In this document: positions 26,140 to 40,213 of the stretch, piece by piece | How the letters are laid out: each line of letters starts with the position of its first letter | Numbering within the stretch: position 1 is the stretch's first letter | NCBI GenBank assembly: GCA_964036275.1 | Contig: OZ038434.1 | Location: 22,123,879 to 22,187,878, forward strand | DNA length: 64,000 nucleotides | Source: Litoditis marina | Taxonomy: Eukaryota > Nematoda > Chromadorea > Rhabditida > Rhabditidae | Direction of reading: 5' to 3' | Translations under genes and position numbers: made by a program | The notes under the pieces: model-generated | Seen by the model: the letters and a program-made list of their open reading frames with translations, nothing else | The model's database searches: none | What the model was told of the DNA's origin: nothing

Positions 26140-28309
26140 GGTGTTGAGAATATAGAGATGTCTTGAGGTTTCTGCGAATTTCGGATGCGATACGTCGGTC
26201 AGTACACGCACGTGAGGGTGAAATAGAGTTGTCTAAACATGAACGAATTACTGTAGTGAACTGATGATCTGGAACCTTGTCTAACAATACTTTTATTCAG
26301 TTTTCTGTATTTGTGGTAAGGAGAAGATAAAGATGTCGTGAGGTTTCTGCGGAGTTCGGATGCGATACGTCGGTCAGTACACGCACGTGAGGGTGAAATA
26401 GACTTGTTCAAACATGAACGAATTACTGTAGTGAACTGATGAGCTGGAACCTTGTCTAACATTACTTTTATTCAGTTTTCTGTATTTGTGGTGATGAGAA
26501 GATAAAGATGTCGTGAGGTTTCTGCGGATTTCGGATGCGATACGTCGGTCAGTACACGCACGTGAGGGTGAAATGGAGTTGTCTAAACATGAACGAATTA
26601 CTGTAGTGAACTGATGCTCTGGAACCTTCTCTAACAATACTTTTATTCAGTTTGCTGTATTTGTGGTGTTGAGAATATAAAGATGTCTTGAGGTTTCTGC
26701 GGATTTCGGATGCGATTCGTCGGTCAGTACACGCACGCGAGGGTGAAATAGAGTTTTCTAAACATGAACGAATTACTGTAGTGAACTGATGCTCTGGAAC
26801 CTTCTCTAACAATACTTTTATTCAGTTTTCTGTATTTGTGGTGTTGAGAATATAGAGATGTCTTGAGGTTTCTGCGGATTTCGGATGCGATACGTCGGTC
26901 AGTACACGCACGCGAGGGTGAAATAGAGTTTTCTAAACATGAACGAATTACTGTAGTGAACTGATGCTCTGGAACCTTCTCTAACAATACTTTTATTCAG
27001 TTTTCTGTATTTGTGGTGTTGAGAATATAGAGATGTCTTGAGGTTTCTGCGGATTTCGGATGCGATACGTCGGTCAGTACACGCACGTGAGGGTGAAATA
27101 AAGTTGTCTAAACATGAACGAATTATTGTAGTGAACTGATGATCTGGAACCTTGTCTAACAATACTTTTATTCAGTTTTCTGTATTTGTGGTGTTAAGAA
27201 TATAGAGATGTCTTGAGGTTTCTGCGAAATTCGGATGCGATACGTCAGTCAGTACACGCACGTGAGAGTGAAATAGAGTTGTCTAAACATGAACGAATTA
27301 CTGTAGTGAACTGATGCTCTGGAACCTTCTCTAACAATACTTTTATTCAGTTTTCTGTATTCGTGGTGTTGAGAATATAGAGATGTCTTGAGGTTTCTGC
27401 GAATTTCGGATGCGATACGTCGGTCAGTACACGCACGTGAGGGTGAAATAGAGTTGTCTAAACATGAACGAATTACTGTAGTGAACTGATGATCTGGAAC
27501 CTTGTCTAACAATACTTTTATTCAGTTTTCTGTATTTGTGGTAAGGAGAAGATAAAGATGTCGTGAGGTTTCTGCGGAGTTCGGATGCGATACGTCGGTC
27601 AGTACACGCACGTGAGGGTGAAATAGAGTTGTTCAAACATGAACGAATTACTGTAGTGAACTGATGAGCTGGAACCTTGTCTAACATTACTTTTATTCAG
27701 TTTTCTGTATTTGTGGTGATGAGAAGATAAAGATGTCGTGAGGTTTCTGCGGATTTCGGATGCGATACGTCGGTCAGTACACGCACGTGAGGGTGAAATG
27801 GAGTTGTCTAAACATGAACGAATTACTGTAGTGAACTGATGCTCTGGAACCTTCTCTAACAATACTTTTATTCAGTTTGCTGTATTTGTGGTGTTGAGAA
27901 TATAAAGATGTCTTGAGGTTTCTGCGGATTTCGGATGCGATTCGTCGGTCAGTACACGCACGCGAGGGTGAAATAGAGTTTTCTAAACATGAACGAATTA
28001 CTGTAGTGAACTGATGCTCTGGAACCTTCTCTAACAATACTTTTATTCAGTTTTCTGTATTTGTGGTGTTGAGAATATAGAGATGTCTTGAGGTTTCTGC
28101 GGATTTCGGATGCGATACGTCGGTCAGTACACGCACGCGAGGGTGAAATAGAGTTTTCTAAACATGAACGAATTACTGTAGTGAACTGATGCTCTGGAAC
28201 CTTCTCTAACAATACTTTTATTCAGTTTTCTGTATTTGTGGTGTTGAGAATATAGAGATGTCTTGAGGTTTCTGCGGATTTCGGATGCGATACGTCGGTC
28301 AGTACACGC
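26140..28309 (-). repeat. Satellite A, 1,225-bp (7-mer) tandem duplication
   Basis: The block at about 26,140-27,084 recurs at about 27,365-28,309 with an offset of exactly 7 x 175. Shared private markers include GGTAAGGAGAAGATAAAG, GATGAGCTGGAACC with GTCTAACATTAC, and GTTTGCTGTATTTG. The intervening monomers (27,085-27,364) include one TTAAGAATATAG variant also present in section 2. Confidence 0.88.
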
Positions 28310-28380
28310 ACGCGAGGGTGAAATAGAGTTGTCTTAACATGAACAAATTACTGTAGTGAACTGATGCTCTGGAACCTTCT

Positions 28381-31300
28381 CTAACAATACTTTTATTCAA
28401 TTTTCTTATTTGTGGTGTTGAGAATATAGAGATGTCTTGAGGTTTCTGCGAAGTTCGGATGCGATACGTCGGTCAGTACACGCACGTGAGGGTGAAATAG
28501 AGTTGTCTTAACATGAACAAATTACTGTAGTGAACTGATGCTCTGGAACCTTCTCTAACAATACTTTTATTCAGTTTTCTGTATTCGTGGTGTTGAGAAT
28601 ATAGAGATGTCTTGAGGTTTCTGCGAAGTTCGGATGCGATACGTCGGTCAGTACACGCACGCGAGGGTGAAATAGAGTTGTCTTAACATGAACAAATTAC
28701 TGTAGTGAACTGATGCTCTGGAACCTTCTCTAACAATACTTTTATTCAATTTTCTTATTTGTGGTGTTGAGAATATAGAGATGTCTTGAGGTTTCTGCGA
28801 AGTTCGGATGCGATACGTCGGTCAGTACACGCACGTGAGGGTGAAATAGAGTTGTCTTAACATGAACAAATTACTGTAGTGAACTGATGCTCTGGAACCT
28901 TCTCTAACAATACTTTTATTCAATTTTCTTATTTGTGGTGTTGAGAATATAGAGATGTCTTGAGGTTTCTGCGAAGTTCGGATGCGATACGTCGGTCAGT
29001 ACACGCACGTGAGGGTGAAATAGAGTTGTCTTAACATGAACAAATTACTGTAGTGAACTGATGCTCTGGAACCTTCTCTAACAATACTTTTATTCAATTT
29101 TCTTATTTGTGGTGTTGAGAATATAGAGATGTCTTGAGGTTTCTGCGGATTTCGGATGCGATACGTCGGTCAGTACACGCACGCGAGGGTGAAATAGAGT
29201 TGTCTTAACATGAACAAATTACTGTAGTGAACTGATGCTCTGGAACCTTCTCTAACAATACTTTTATTCAATTTTCTGTATTTGTGGTGTTGAGAATATA
29301 GAGATGTCTTGAGGTTTCTGCGGATTTCGGATGCGATACGTCGGTCAGTACACGCACGCGAGGGTGAAATAGAGTTGTCTTAACATGAACAAATTACTGT
29401 GGTGAACTGATGCTCTGGAACCTTCTCTAACAATACTTTTATTCAATTTTCTTATTTGTGGTGTTGAGAATATAGAGATGTCTTGAGGTTTCTGCGAAGT
29501 TCGGATGCGATACGTCGGTCAGTACACGCACGTGAGGGTGAAATAGAGTTGTCTTAACATGAACAAATTACTGTAGTGAACTGATGCTCTGGAACCTTCT
29601 CTAACAATACTTTTATTCAATTTTCTTATTTGTGGTGTTGAGAATATAGAGATGTCTTGAGGTTTCTGCGGATTTCGGATGCGATACGTCGGTCAGTACA
29701 CGCACGCGAGGGTGAAATAGAGTTGTCTTAACATGAACAAATTACTGTAGTGAACTGATGCTCTGGAACCTTCTCTAACAATACTTTTATTCAATTTTCT
29801 GTATTTGTGGTGTTGAGAATATAGAGATGTCTTGAGGTTTCTGCGGATTTCGGATGCGATACGTCGGTCAGTACACGCACGCGAGGGTGAAATAGAGTTG
29901 TCTTAACATGAACAAATTACTGTGGTGAACTGATGCTCTGGAACCTTCTCTAACAATACTTTTATTCAATTTTCTTATTAGTGGTGTTGAGAATATAGAG
30001 ATGTCTTGAGGTTTCTGCGAAGTTCGGATGCGATACGTCGGTCAGTACACGCACGTGAGGGTGAAATAGAGTTGTCTTAACATGAACAAATTACTGTAGT
30101 GAACTGATGCTCTGGAACCTTCTCTAACAATACTTTTATTCAATTTTCTTATTTGTGGTGTTGAGAATATAGAGATGTCTTGAGGTTTCTGCGAAGTTCG
30201 GATGCGATACGTCGGTCAGTACACGCACGTGAGGGTGAAATAGAGTTGTCTTAACATGAACAAATTACTGTAGTGAACTGATGCTCTGGAACCTTCTCTA
30301 ACAATACTTTTATTCAATTTTCTTATTTGTGGTGTTGAGAATATAGAGATGTCTTGAGGTTTCTGCGGATTTCGGATGCGATACGTCGGTCAGTACACGC
30401 ACGCGAGGGTGAAATAGAGTTGTCTTAACATGAACAAATTACTGTAGTGAACTGATGCTCTGGAACCTTCTCTAACAATACTTTTATTCAATTTTCTGTA
30501 TTTGTGGTGTTGAGAATATAGAGATGTCTTGAGGTTTCTGCGGATTTCGGATGCGATACGTCGGTCAGTACACGCACGCGAGGGTGAAATAGAGTTGTCT
30601 TAACATGAACAAATTACTGTAGTGAACTGATGCTCTGGAACCTTCTCTAACAATACTTTTATTCAATTTTCTTATTAGTGGTGTTGAGAATATAGAGATG
30701 TCTTGAGGTTTCTGCGAAGTTCGGATGCGATACGTCGGTCAGTACACGCACGTGAGGGTGAAATAGAGTTGTCTTAACATGAACAAATTACTGTAGTGAA
30801 CTGATGCTCTGGAACCTTCTCTAACAATACTTTTATTCAATTTTCTTATTTGTGGTGTTGAGAATATAGAGATGTCTTGAGGTTTCTGCGAAGTTCGGAT
30901 GCGATACGTCGGTCAGTACACGCACGCGAGGGTGAAATAGAGTTGTCTTAACATGAACAAATTACTGTAGTGAACTGATGCTCTGGAACCTTCTCTAACA
31001 ATACTTTTATTCAATTTTCTGTATTTGTGGTGTTGAGAATATAGAGATGTCTTGAGGTTTCTGCGGATTTCGGATGCGATACGTCGGTCAGTACACGCAC
31101 GCGAGGGTGAAATAGAGTTGTCTTAACATGAACAAATTACTGTAGTGAACTGATGCTCTGGAACCTTCTCTAACAATACTTTTATTCAATTTTCTTATTT
31201 GTGGTGTTGAGAATATAGAGATGTCTTGAGGTTTCTGCGAAGTTCGGATGCGATACGTCGGTCAGTACACGCACGTGAGGGTGAAATAGAGTTGTCTTAA

Positions 31301-34300
31301 CATGAACAAATTACTGTAGTGAACTGATGCTCTGGAACCTTCTCTAACAATACTTTTATTCAATTTTCTTATTTGTGGTGTTGAGAATATAGAGATGTCT
31401 TGAGGTTTCTGCGGATTTCGGATGCGATACGTCGGTCAGTACACGCACGCGAGGGTGAAATAGAGTTGTCTTAACATGAACAAATTACTGTAGTGAACTG
31501 ATGCTCTGGAACCTTCTCTAACAATACTTTTATTCAATTTTCTTATTTGTGGTGTTGAGAATATAGAGATGTCTTGAGGTTTCTGCGAAGTTCGGATGCG
31601 ATACGTCGGTCAGTACACGCACGCGAGGGTGAAATAGAGTTGTCTTAACATGAACAAATTACTGTAGTGAACTGATGCTCTGGAACCTTCTCTAACAATA
31701 CTTTTATTCAGTTTGCTGTATTTGTGGTGTTGAGAATATAAAGATGTCTTGAGGTTTCTGCGGATTTCGGATGCGATTCGTCGGTCAGTACACGCACGCG
31801 AGGGTGAAATAGAGTTTTCTAAACATGAACGAATTACTGTAGTGAACTGATGCTCTGGAACCTTCTCTAACAATACTTTCATTCAGTTTTCTGTATTTGT
31901 GGTGTTGAGAATATAGAGATGTCTTGAGGTTTCTGCGGATTTCGGATGCGATACGTCGGTCAGTACACGCACGCGAGGGTGAAATAGAGTTTTCTAAACA
32001 TGAACGAATTACTGTAGTGAACTGATGCTCTGGAACCTTCTCTAACAATACTTTTATTCAGTTTTCTGTATTTGTGGTGTTGAGAATATAGAGATGTCTT
32101 GAGGTTTCTGCGGAGTTCGGATGCGATACGTCGGTCAGTACACGCACGCGAGGGTGAAATAGAGTTGTCTTAACATGAACAAATTACTGTAGTGAACTGA
32201 TGCTCTGGAACCTTCTCTAACAATACTTTTATTCAGTTTTCTGTATTTGTGGTGTTGAGAATATAGAGATGTCTTGAGGTTTCTGCGAAGTTCGGATGCG
32301 ATACGTCGGTCAGTACACGCACGTGAGGGTGAAATAGAGTTGTCTAAACATGAACGAATTACTGTAGTGAACTGATGCTCTGGAACCTTCTCTAACAATA
32401 CTTTTATTCAATTTTCTTATTTGTGGTGTTGAGAATATAGAGATGTCTTGAGGTTTCTGCGAAGTTCGGATGCGATACGTCGGTCAGTACACGCACGTGA
32501 GGGTGAAATAGAGTTGTCTTAACATGAACAAATTACTGTAGTGAACTGATGCTCTGGAACCTTCTCTAACAATACTTTTATTCAATTTTCTTATTTGTGG
32601 TGTTGAGAATATAGAGATGTCTTGAGGTTTCTGCGAAGTTCGGATGCGATACGTCGGTCAGTACACGCACGCGAGGGTGAAATAGAGTTGTCTTAACATG
32701 AACAAATTACTGTAGTGAACTGATGCTCTGGAACCTTCTCTAACAATACTTTTATTCAATTTTCTGTATTTGTGGTGTTGAGAATATAGAGATGTCTTGA
32801 GGTTTCTGCGGATTTCGGATGCGATACGTCGGTCAGTACACGCACGCGAGGGTGAAATAGAGTTGTCTTAACATGAACAAATTACTGTAGTGAACTGATG
32901 CTCTGGAACCTTCTCTAACAATACTTTTATTCAATTTTCTTATTTGTGGTGTTGAGAATATAGAGATGTCTTGAGGTTTCTGCGAAGTTCGGATGCGATA
33001 CGTCGGTCAGTACACGCACGTGAGGGTGAAATAGAGTTGTCTTAACATGAACAAATTACTGTAGTGAACTGATGCTCTGGAACCTTCTCTAACAATACTT
33101 TTATTCAATTTTCTTATTTGTGGTGTTGAGAATATAGAGATGTCTTGAGGTTTCTGCGGATTTCGGATGCGATACGTCGGTCAGTACACGCACGCGAGGG
33201 TGAAATAGAGTTGTCTTAACATGAACAAATTACTGTAGTGAACTGATGCTCTGGAACCTTCTCTAACAATACTTTTATTCAATTTTCTTATTTGTGGTGT
33301 TGAGAATATAGAGATGTCTTGAGGTTTCTGCGAAGTTCGGATGCGATACGTCGGTCAGTACACGCACGTGAGGGTGAAATAGAGTTGTCTAAACATGAAC
33401 GAATTACTGTAGTGAACTGATGCTCTGGAACCTTCTCTAACAATACTTTTATTCAGTTTGCTGTATTTGTGGTGTTGAGAATATAAAGATGTCTTGAGGT
33501 TTCTGCGGATTTCGGATGCGATTCGTCGGTCAGTACACGCACGCGAGGGTGAAATAGAGTTTTCTAAACATGAACGAATTACTGTAGTGAACTGATGCTC
33601 TGGAACCTTCTCTAACAATACTTTCATTCAGTTTTCTGTATTTGTGGTGTTGAGAATATAGAGATGTCTTGAGGTTTCTGCGGATTTCGGATGCGATACG
33701 TCGGTCAGTACACGCACGCGAGGGTGAAATAGAGTTTTCTAAACATGAACGAATTACTGTAGTGAACTGATGCTCTGGAACCTTCTCTAACAATACTTTT
33801 ATTCAGTTTTCTGTATTTGTGGTGTTGAGAATATAGAGATGTCTTGAGGTTTCTGCGGAGTTCGGATGCGATACGTCGGTCAGTACACGCACGCGAGGGT
33901 GAAATAGAGTTGTCTTAACATGAACAAATTACTGTAGTGAACTGATGCTCTGGAACCTTCTCTAACAATACTTTTATTCAGTTTTCTGTATTTGTGGTGT
34001 TGAGAATATAGAGATGTCTTGAGGTTTCTGCGAAGTTCGGATGCGATACGTCGGTCAGTACACGCACGTGAGGGTGAAATAGAGTTGTCTAAACATGAAC
34101 GAATTACTGTAGTGAACTGATGCTCTGGAACCTTCTCTAACAATACTTTTATTCAATTTTCTTATTTGTGGTGTTGAGAATATAGAGATGTCTTGAGGTT
34201 TCTGCGAAGTTCGGATGCGATACGTCGGTCAGTACACGCACGTGAGGGTGAAATAGAGTTTTCTTAACATGAACAAATTACTGTAGTGAACTGATGCTCT

Positions 34301-34781
34301 GGAACCTTCTCTAACAATACTTTTATTCAATTTTCTTATTTGTGGTGTTGAGAATATAGAGATGTCTTGAGGTTTCTGCGAAGTTCGGATGCGATACGTC
34401 GGTCAGTACACGCACGCGAGGGTGAAATAGAGTTGTCTTAACATGAACAAATTACTGTAGTGAACTGATGCTCTGGAACCTTCTCTAACAATACTTTTAT
34501 TCAATTTTCTGTATTTGTGGTGTTGAGAATATAGAGATGTCTTGAGGTTTCTGCGGATTTCGGATGCGATACGTCGGTCAGTACACGCACGCGAGGGTGA
34601 AATAGAGTTGTCTTAACATGAACAAATTCCTGTAGTGAACTGATGCTCTGGAACCTTCTCTAACAATACTTTTATTCAATTTTCTTATTTGTGGTGTTGA
34701 GAATATAGAGATGTCTTGAGGTTTCTGCGAAGTTCGGATGCGATACGTCGGTCAGTACACGCACGTGAGGGTGAAATAGAG
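28381..34781 (-). repeat. Satellite A 1-bp-deletion subfamily, with 697-, 1,220- and 1,745-bp units
   Basis: From about 28,398 most monomers carry CAATTTTCTTATTTG in place of CAGTTTTCTGTATTTG: a G-to-A change plus loss of one G, giving a 174-bp monomer. The deletion removes the 87-codon open frame, so a 3.4-kb stretch (28,213-31,609) has none. Deleted and full-length monomers alternate in ordered series. A marker TTTCTTATTAGTGG recurs 697 bp apart (29,971 and 30,668; four monomers, three deleted). A 1,745-bp 10-mer (five deleted) links 31,680-33,350 to 33,425-35,095. A 1,220-bp 7-mer (five deleted) links 33,880, 35,100 and 36,320. The subfamily is still the reverse-orientation satellite. No gene is seen. 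Confidence 0.94.
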
Positions 34782-37700
34782 TTGTCTTAACATGAACAAA
34801 TTACTGTAGTGAACTGATGCTCTGGAACCTTCTCTAACAATACTTTTATTCAATTTTCTTATTTGTGGTGTTGAGAATATAGAGATGTCTTGAGGTTTCT
34901 GCGGATTTCGGATGCGATACGTCGGTCAGTACACGCACGCGAGGGTGAAATAGAGTTGTCTTAACATGAACAAATTACTGTAGTGAACTGATGCTCTGGA
35001 ACCTTCTCTAACAATACTTTTATTCAATTTTCTTATTTGTGGTGTTGAGAATATAGAGATGTCTTGAGGTTTCTGCGAAGTTCGGATGCGATACGTCGGT
35101 CAGTACACGCACGCGAGGGTGAAATAGAGTTGTCTTAACATGAACAAATTACTGTAGTGAACTGATGCTCTGGAACCTTCTCTAACAATACTTTTATTCA
35201 GTTTTCTGTATTCGTGGTGTTGAGAATATAGAGATGTCTTGAGGTTTCTGCGAAGTTCGGATGCGATACGTCGGTCAGTACACGCACGTGAGGGTGAAAT
35301 AGAGTTGTCTAAACATGAACGAATTACTGTAGTGAACTGATGCTCTGGAACCTTCTCTAACAATACTTTTATTCAATTTTCTTATTTGTGGTGTTGATAA
35401 TATAGAGATGTCTTGAGGTTTCTGCGAAGTTCGGATGCGATACGTCGGTCAGTACACGCACGTGAGGGTGAAATAGAGTTGTCTTAACATGAACAAATTA
35501 CTGTAGTGAACTGATGCTCTGGAACCTTCTCTAACAATACTTTTATTCAATTTTCTTATTTGTGGTGTTGAGAATATAGAGATGTCTTGAGGTTTCTGCG
35601 AAGTTCGGATGCGATACGTCGGTCAGTACACGCACGCGAGGGTGAAATAGAGTTGTCTTAACATGAACAAATTACTGTAGTGAACTGATGCTCTGGAACC
35701 TTCTCTAACAATACTTTTATTCAATTTTCTGTATTTGTGGTGTTGAGAATATAGAGATGTCTTGAGGTTTCTGCGGATTTCGGATGCGATACGTCGGTCA
35801 GTACACGCACGCGAGGGTGAAATAGAGTTGTCTTAACATGAACAAATTCCTGTAGTGAACTGATGCTCTGGAACCTTCTCTAACAATACTTTTATTCAAT
35901 TTTCTTATTTGTGGTGTTGAGAATATAGAGATGTCTTGAGGTTTCTGCGAAGTTCGGATGCGATACGTCGGTCAGTACACGCACGTGAGGGTGAAATAGA
36001 GTTGTCTTAACATGAACAAATTACTGTAGTGAACTGATGCTCTGGAACCTTCTCTAACAATACTTTTATTCAATTTTCTTATTTGTGGTGTTGAGAATAT
36101 AGAGATGTCTTGAGGTTTCTGCGGATTTCGGATGCGATACGTCGGTCAGTACACGCACGCGAGGGTGAAATAGAGTTGTCTTAACATGAACAAATTACTG
36201 TAGTGAACTGATGCTCTGGAACCTTCTCTAACAATACTTTTATTCAATTTTCTTATTTGTGGTGTTGAGAATATAGAGATGTCTTGAGGTTTCTGCGAAG
36301 TTCGGATGCGATACGTCGGTCAGTACACGCACGCGAGGGTGAAATAGAGTTGTCTTAACATGAACAAATTACTGTAGTGAACTGATGCTCTGGAACCTTC
36401 TCTAACAATACTTTTATTCAGTTTTCTGTATTCGTGGTGTTGAGAATATAGAGATGTCTTGAGGTTTCTGCGAAGTTCGGATGCGATACGTCGGTCAGTA
36501 CTCGCACGTGAGGGTGAAATAGAGTTGTCTAAACATGAACGAATTACTGTAGTGAACTGATGCTCTGGAACCTTCTCTAACAATACTTTTATTCAGTTTG
36601 CTGTATTTGTGGTGTTGAGAATATAAAGATGTCTTGAGGTTTCTGCGGATTTCGGATGCGATTCGTCGGTCAGTACACGCACGCGAGGGTCAAATAGAGT
36701 TTTCTAAACATGAACGAATTACTGTAGTGAACTGATGCTCTGGAACCTTCTCTAACAATACTTTCATTCAGTTTTCTGTATTTGTGGTGTTGAGAATATA
36801 GAGATGTCTTGAGGTTTCTGCGGATTTCGGATGCGATACGTCGGTCAGTACACGCACGCGAGGGTGAAATAGAGTTTTCTAAACATGAACGAATTACTGT
36901 AGTGAACTGATGCTCTGGAACCTTCTCTAACAATACTTTTATTCAGTTTTCTGTATTTGTGGTGTTGAGAATATAGAGATGTCTTGAGGTTTCTGCGGAG
37001 TTCGGATGCGATACGTCGGTCAGTACACGCACGCGAGGGTGAAATAAAGTTGTCTTAACATGAACAAATTACTGTAGTGAACTGATGCTCTGGAACCTTC
37101 TCTAACAATACTTTTATTCAGTTTTCTGTATTTGTGGTGTTGAGAATATAGAGATGTCTTGAGGTTTCTGCGAAGTTCGGATGCGATACGTCGGTCAGTA
37201 CACGCACGTGAGGGTGAAATAGAGTTGTCTAAACATGAACGAATTACTGTAGTGAACTGATGATCTGGAACCTTGTCTACCAATACTTTTATTCAGTTTT
37301 CTGTATTTGTGGTAATGAGAAGATAACGATGTCGTGAGGTTTCTGCGGATTTCGGATGCGATACGTCGGTCAGTACACGCACGTGAGGGTGAAATAGAGT
37401 TGTCTTAACATGAACAAATTACTGTAGTGAACTGATGCTCTGGAACCTTCTCTAACAATACTTTTATTCAATTTTCTTATTTGTGGTGTTGAGAATATAG
37501 AGATGTCTTGAGGTTTCTGCGGATTTCGGATGCGATACGTCGGTCAGTACACGCACGCGAGGGTGAAATAGAGTTGTCTTAACATGAACAAATTACTGTA
37601 GTGAACTGATGCTCTGGAACCTTCTCTAACAATACTTTTATTCAATTTTCTTATTTGTGGTGTTGAGAATATAGAGATGTCTTGAGGTTTCTGCGAAGTT

Positions 37701-40020
37701 CGGATGCGATACGTCGGTCAGTACACGCACGCGAGGGTGAAATAGAGTTGTCTTAACATGAACAAATTACTGTAGTGAACTGATGCTCTGGAACCTTCTC
37801 TAACAATACTTTTATTCAGTTTTCTGTATTCGTGGTGTTGAGAATATAGAGATGTCTTGAGGTTTCTGCGAAGTTCGGATGCGATACGTCGGTCAGTACA
37901 CGCACGTGAGGGTGAAATAGAGTTGTCTAAACATGAACGAATTACTGTAGTGAACTGATGCTCTGGAACCTTCTCTAACAATACTTTTATTCAATTTTCT
38001 TATTTGTGGTGTTGATAATATAGAGATGTCTTGAGGTTTCTGCGAAGTTCGGATGCGATACGTCGGTCAGTACACGCACGTGAGGGTGAAATAGAGTTGT
38101 CTTAACATGAACAAATTACTGTAGTGAACTGATGCTCTGGAACCTTCTCTAACAATACTTTTATTCAATTATCTTATTTGTGGTGTTGAGAATATAGAGA
38201 TGTCTTGAGGTTTCTGCGAAGTTCGGATGCGATACGTCGGTCAGTACACGCACGCGAGGGTGAAATAGAGTTGTCTTAACATGAACAAATTACTGTAGTG
38301 AACTGATGCTCTGGAACCTTCTCTAACAATACTTTTATTCAATTTTCTGTATTTGTGGTGTTGAGAATATAGAGATGTCTTGAGGTTTCTGCGGATTTCG
38401 GATGCGATACGTCGGTCAGTACACGCACGCGAGGGTGAAATAGAGTTGTCTTAACATGAACAAATTCCTGTAGTGAACTGATGCTCTGGAACCTTCTCTA
38501 ACAATACTTTTATTCAATTTTCTTATTTGTGGTGTTGAGAATATAGAGATGTCTTGAGGTTTCTGCGAAGTTCGGATGCGATACGTCGGTCAGTACACGC
38601 ACGTGAGGGTGAAATAGAGTTGTCTTAACATGAACAAATTACTGTAGTGAACTGATGCTCTGGAACCTTCTCTAACAATACTTTTATTCAATTTTCTTAT
38701 TTGTGGTGTTGAGAATATAGAGATGTCTTGAGGTTTCTGCGGATTTCGGATGCGATACGTCGGTCAGTACACGCACGCGAGGGTGAAATAGAGTTGTCTT
38801 AACATGAACAAATTACTGTAGTGAACTGATGCTCTGGAACCTTCTCTAACAATACTTTTATTCAATTTTCTTATTTGTGGTGTTGAGAATATAGAGATGT
38901 CTTGAGGTTTCTGCGAAGTTCGGATGCGATACGTCGGTCAGTACACGCACGCGAGGGTGAAATAGAGTTGTCTTAACATGAACAAATTACTGTAGTGAAC
39001 TGATGCTCTGGAACCTTCTCTAACAATACTTTTATTCAGTTTTCTGTATTCGTGGTGTTGAGAATATAGAGATGTCTTGAGGTTTCTGCGAAGTTCGGAT
39101 GCGATACGTCGGTCAGTACTCGCACGTGAGGGTGAAATAGAGTTGTCTAAACATGAACGAATTACTGTAGTGAACTGATGCTCTGGAACCTTCTCTAACA
39201 ATACTTTTATTCAGTTTGCTGTATTTGTGGTGTTGAGAATATAAAGATGTCTTGAGGTTTCTGCGGATTTCGGATGCGATTCGTCGGTCAGTACACGCAC
39301 GCGAGGGTCAAATAGAGTTTTCTAAACATGAACGAATTACTGTAGTGAACTGATGCTCTGGAACCTTCTCTAACAATACTTTCATTCAGTTTTCTGTATT
39401 TGTGGTGTTGAGAATATAGAGATGTCTTGAGGTTTCTGCGGATTTCGGATGCGATACGTCGGTCAGTACACGCACGCGAGGGTGAAATAGAGTTTTCTAA
39501 ACATGAACGAATTACTGTAGTGAACTGATGCTCTGGAACCTTCTCTAACAATACTTTTATTCAGTTTTCTGTATTTGTGGTGTTGAGAATATAGAGATGT
39601 CTTGAGGTTTCTGCGGAGTTCGGATGCGATACGTCGGTCAGTACACGCACGCGAGGGTGAAATAGAGTTGTCTTAACATGAACAAATTACTGTAGTGAAC
39701 TGATGCTCTGGAACCTTCTCTAACAATACTTTTATTCAGTTTTCTGTATTTGTGGTGTTGAGAATATAGAGATGTCTTGAGGTTTCTGCGAAGTTCGGAT
39801 GCGATACGTCGGTCAGTACACGCACGTGAGGGTGAAATAGAGTTGTCTAAACATGAACGAATTACTGTAGTGAACTGATGATCTGGAACCTTGTCTACCA
39901 ATACTTTTATTCAGTTTTCTGTATTTGTGGTAATGAGAAGATAACGATGTCGTGAGGTTTCTGCGGATTTCGGATGCGATACGTCGGTCAGTACACGCAC
40001 GTGAGGGTGAAATAGAGTTG
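34782..40020 (-). repeat. Exact tandem 2,618-bp (15-mer) duplication in satellite A
   Basis: The block 34,782-37,402 is followed directly by a second copy at 37,400-40,020. Private markers in both copies sit 2,618 bp apart: GTTGATAATATAG (about 35,393 and 38,011), CAGTACTCGCACG (36,501 and 39,119), GGGTCAAATAGAG (about 36,687 and 39,305) and CAAATTCCTGTAG. The size equals 15 x 175 minus 7, matching seven monomers with the 1-bp deletion. Internally each copy contains part of the 1,220-bp 7-mer series. Only a handful of differences separate the copies (for example ATTATCTTATT near 38,168), so the event looks recent. Confidence 0.92.
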
Positions 40021-40213
40021 TCTAAACATGAACGAATTACTGTAGTGCACTGATGATCTGGAACCTTGTCTAACAATACTTTTATTCAGTTTTCTGTATT
40101 TGTGGTGATGAGAAAATAAAGATGTCGTGAGGTTTCTGCGGTGTTCGGATGCGATAAGTCGGTCAGTACACGCACGTGAGGGTGAAATAGAGTTGTCTAA
40201 ACATAAACGAATT
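40021..40213 (-). repeat. Last reverse satellite A monomer before the foldback element
   Basis: This monomer carries the rare signature GGTGATGAGAAAATAAAG, GCGGTGTTCGGATGCGATAA and CATAAACGAATT, and stops at AATT. The same signature precedes the foldback element at 43,890, 47,670 and 51,184. An uninterrupted version of the monomer exists near 13,200-13,320 and 18,446-18,566. The preceding monomer carries GTGCACTGATGATCTGG, also shared with those flanks. Confidence 0.93.
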
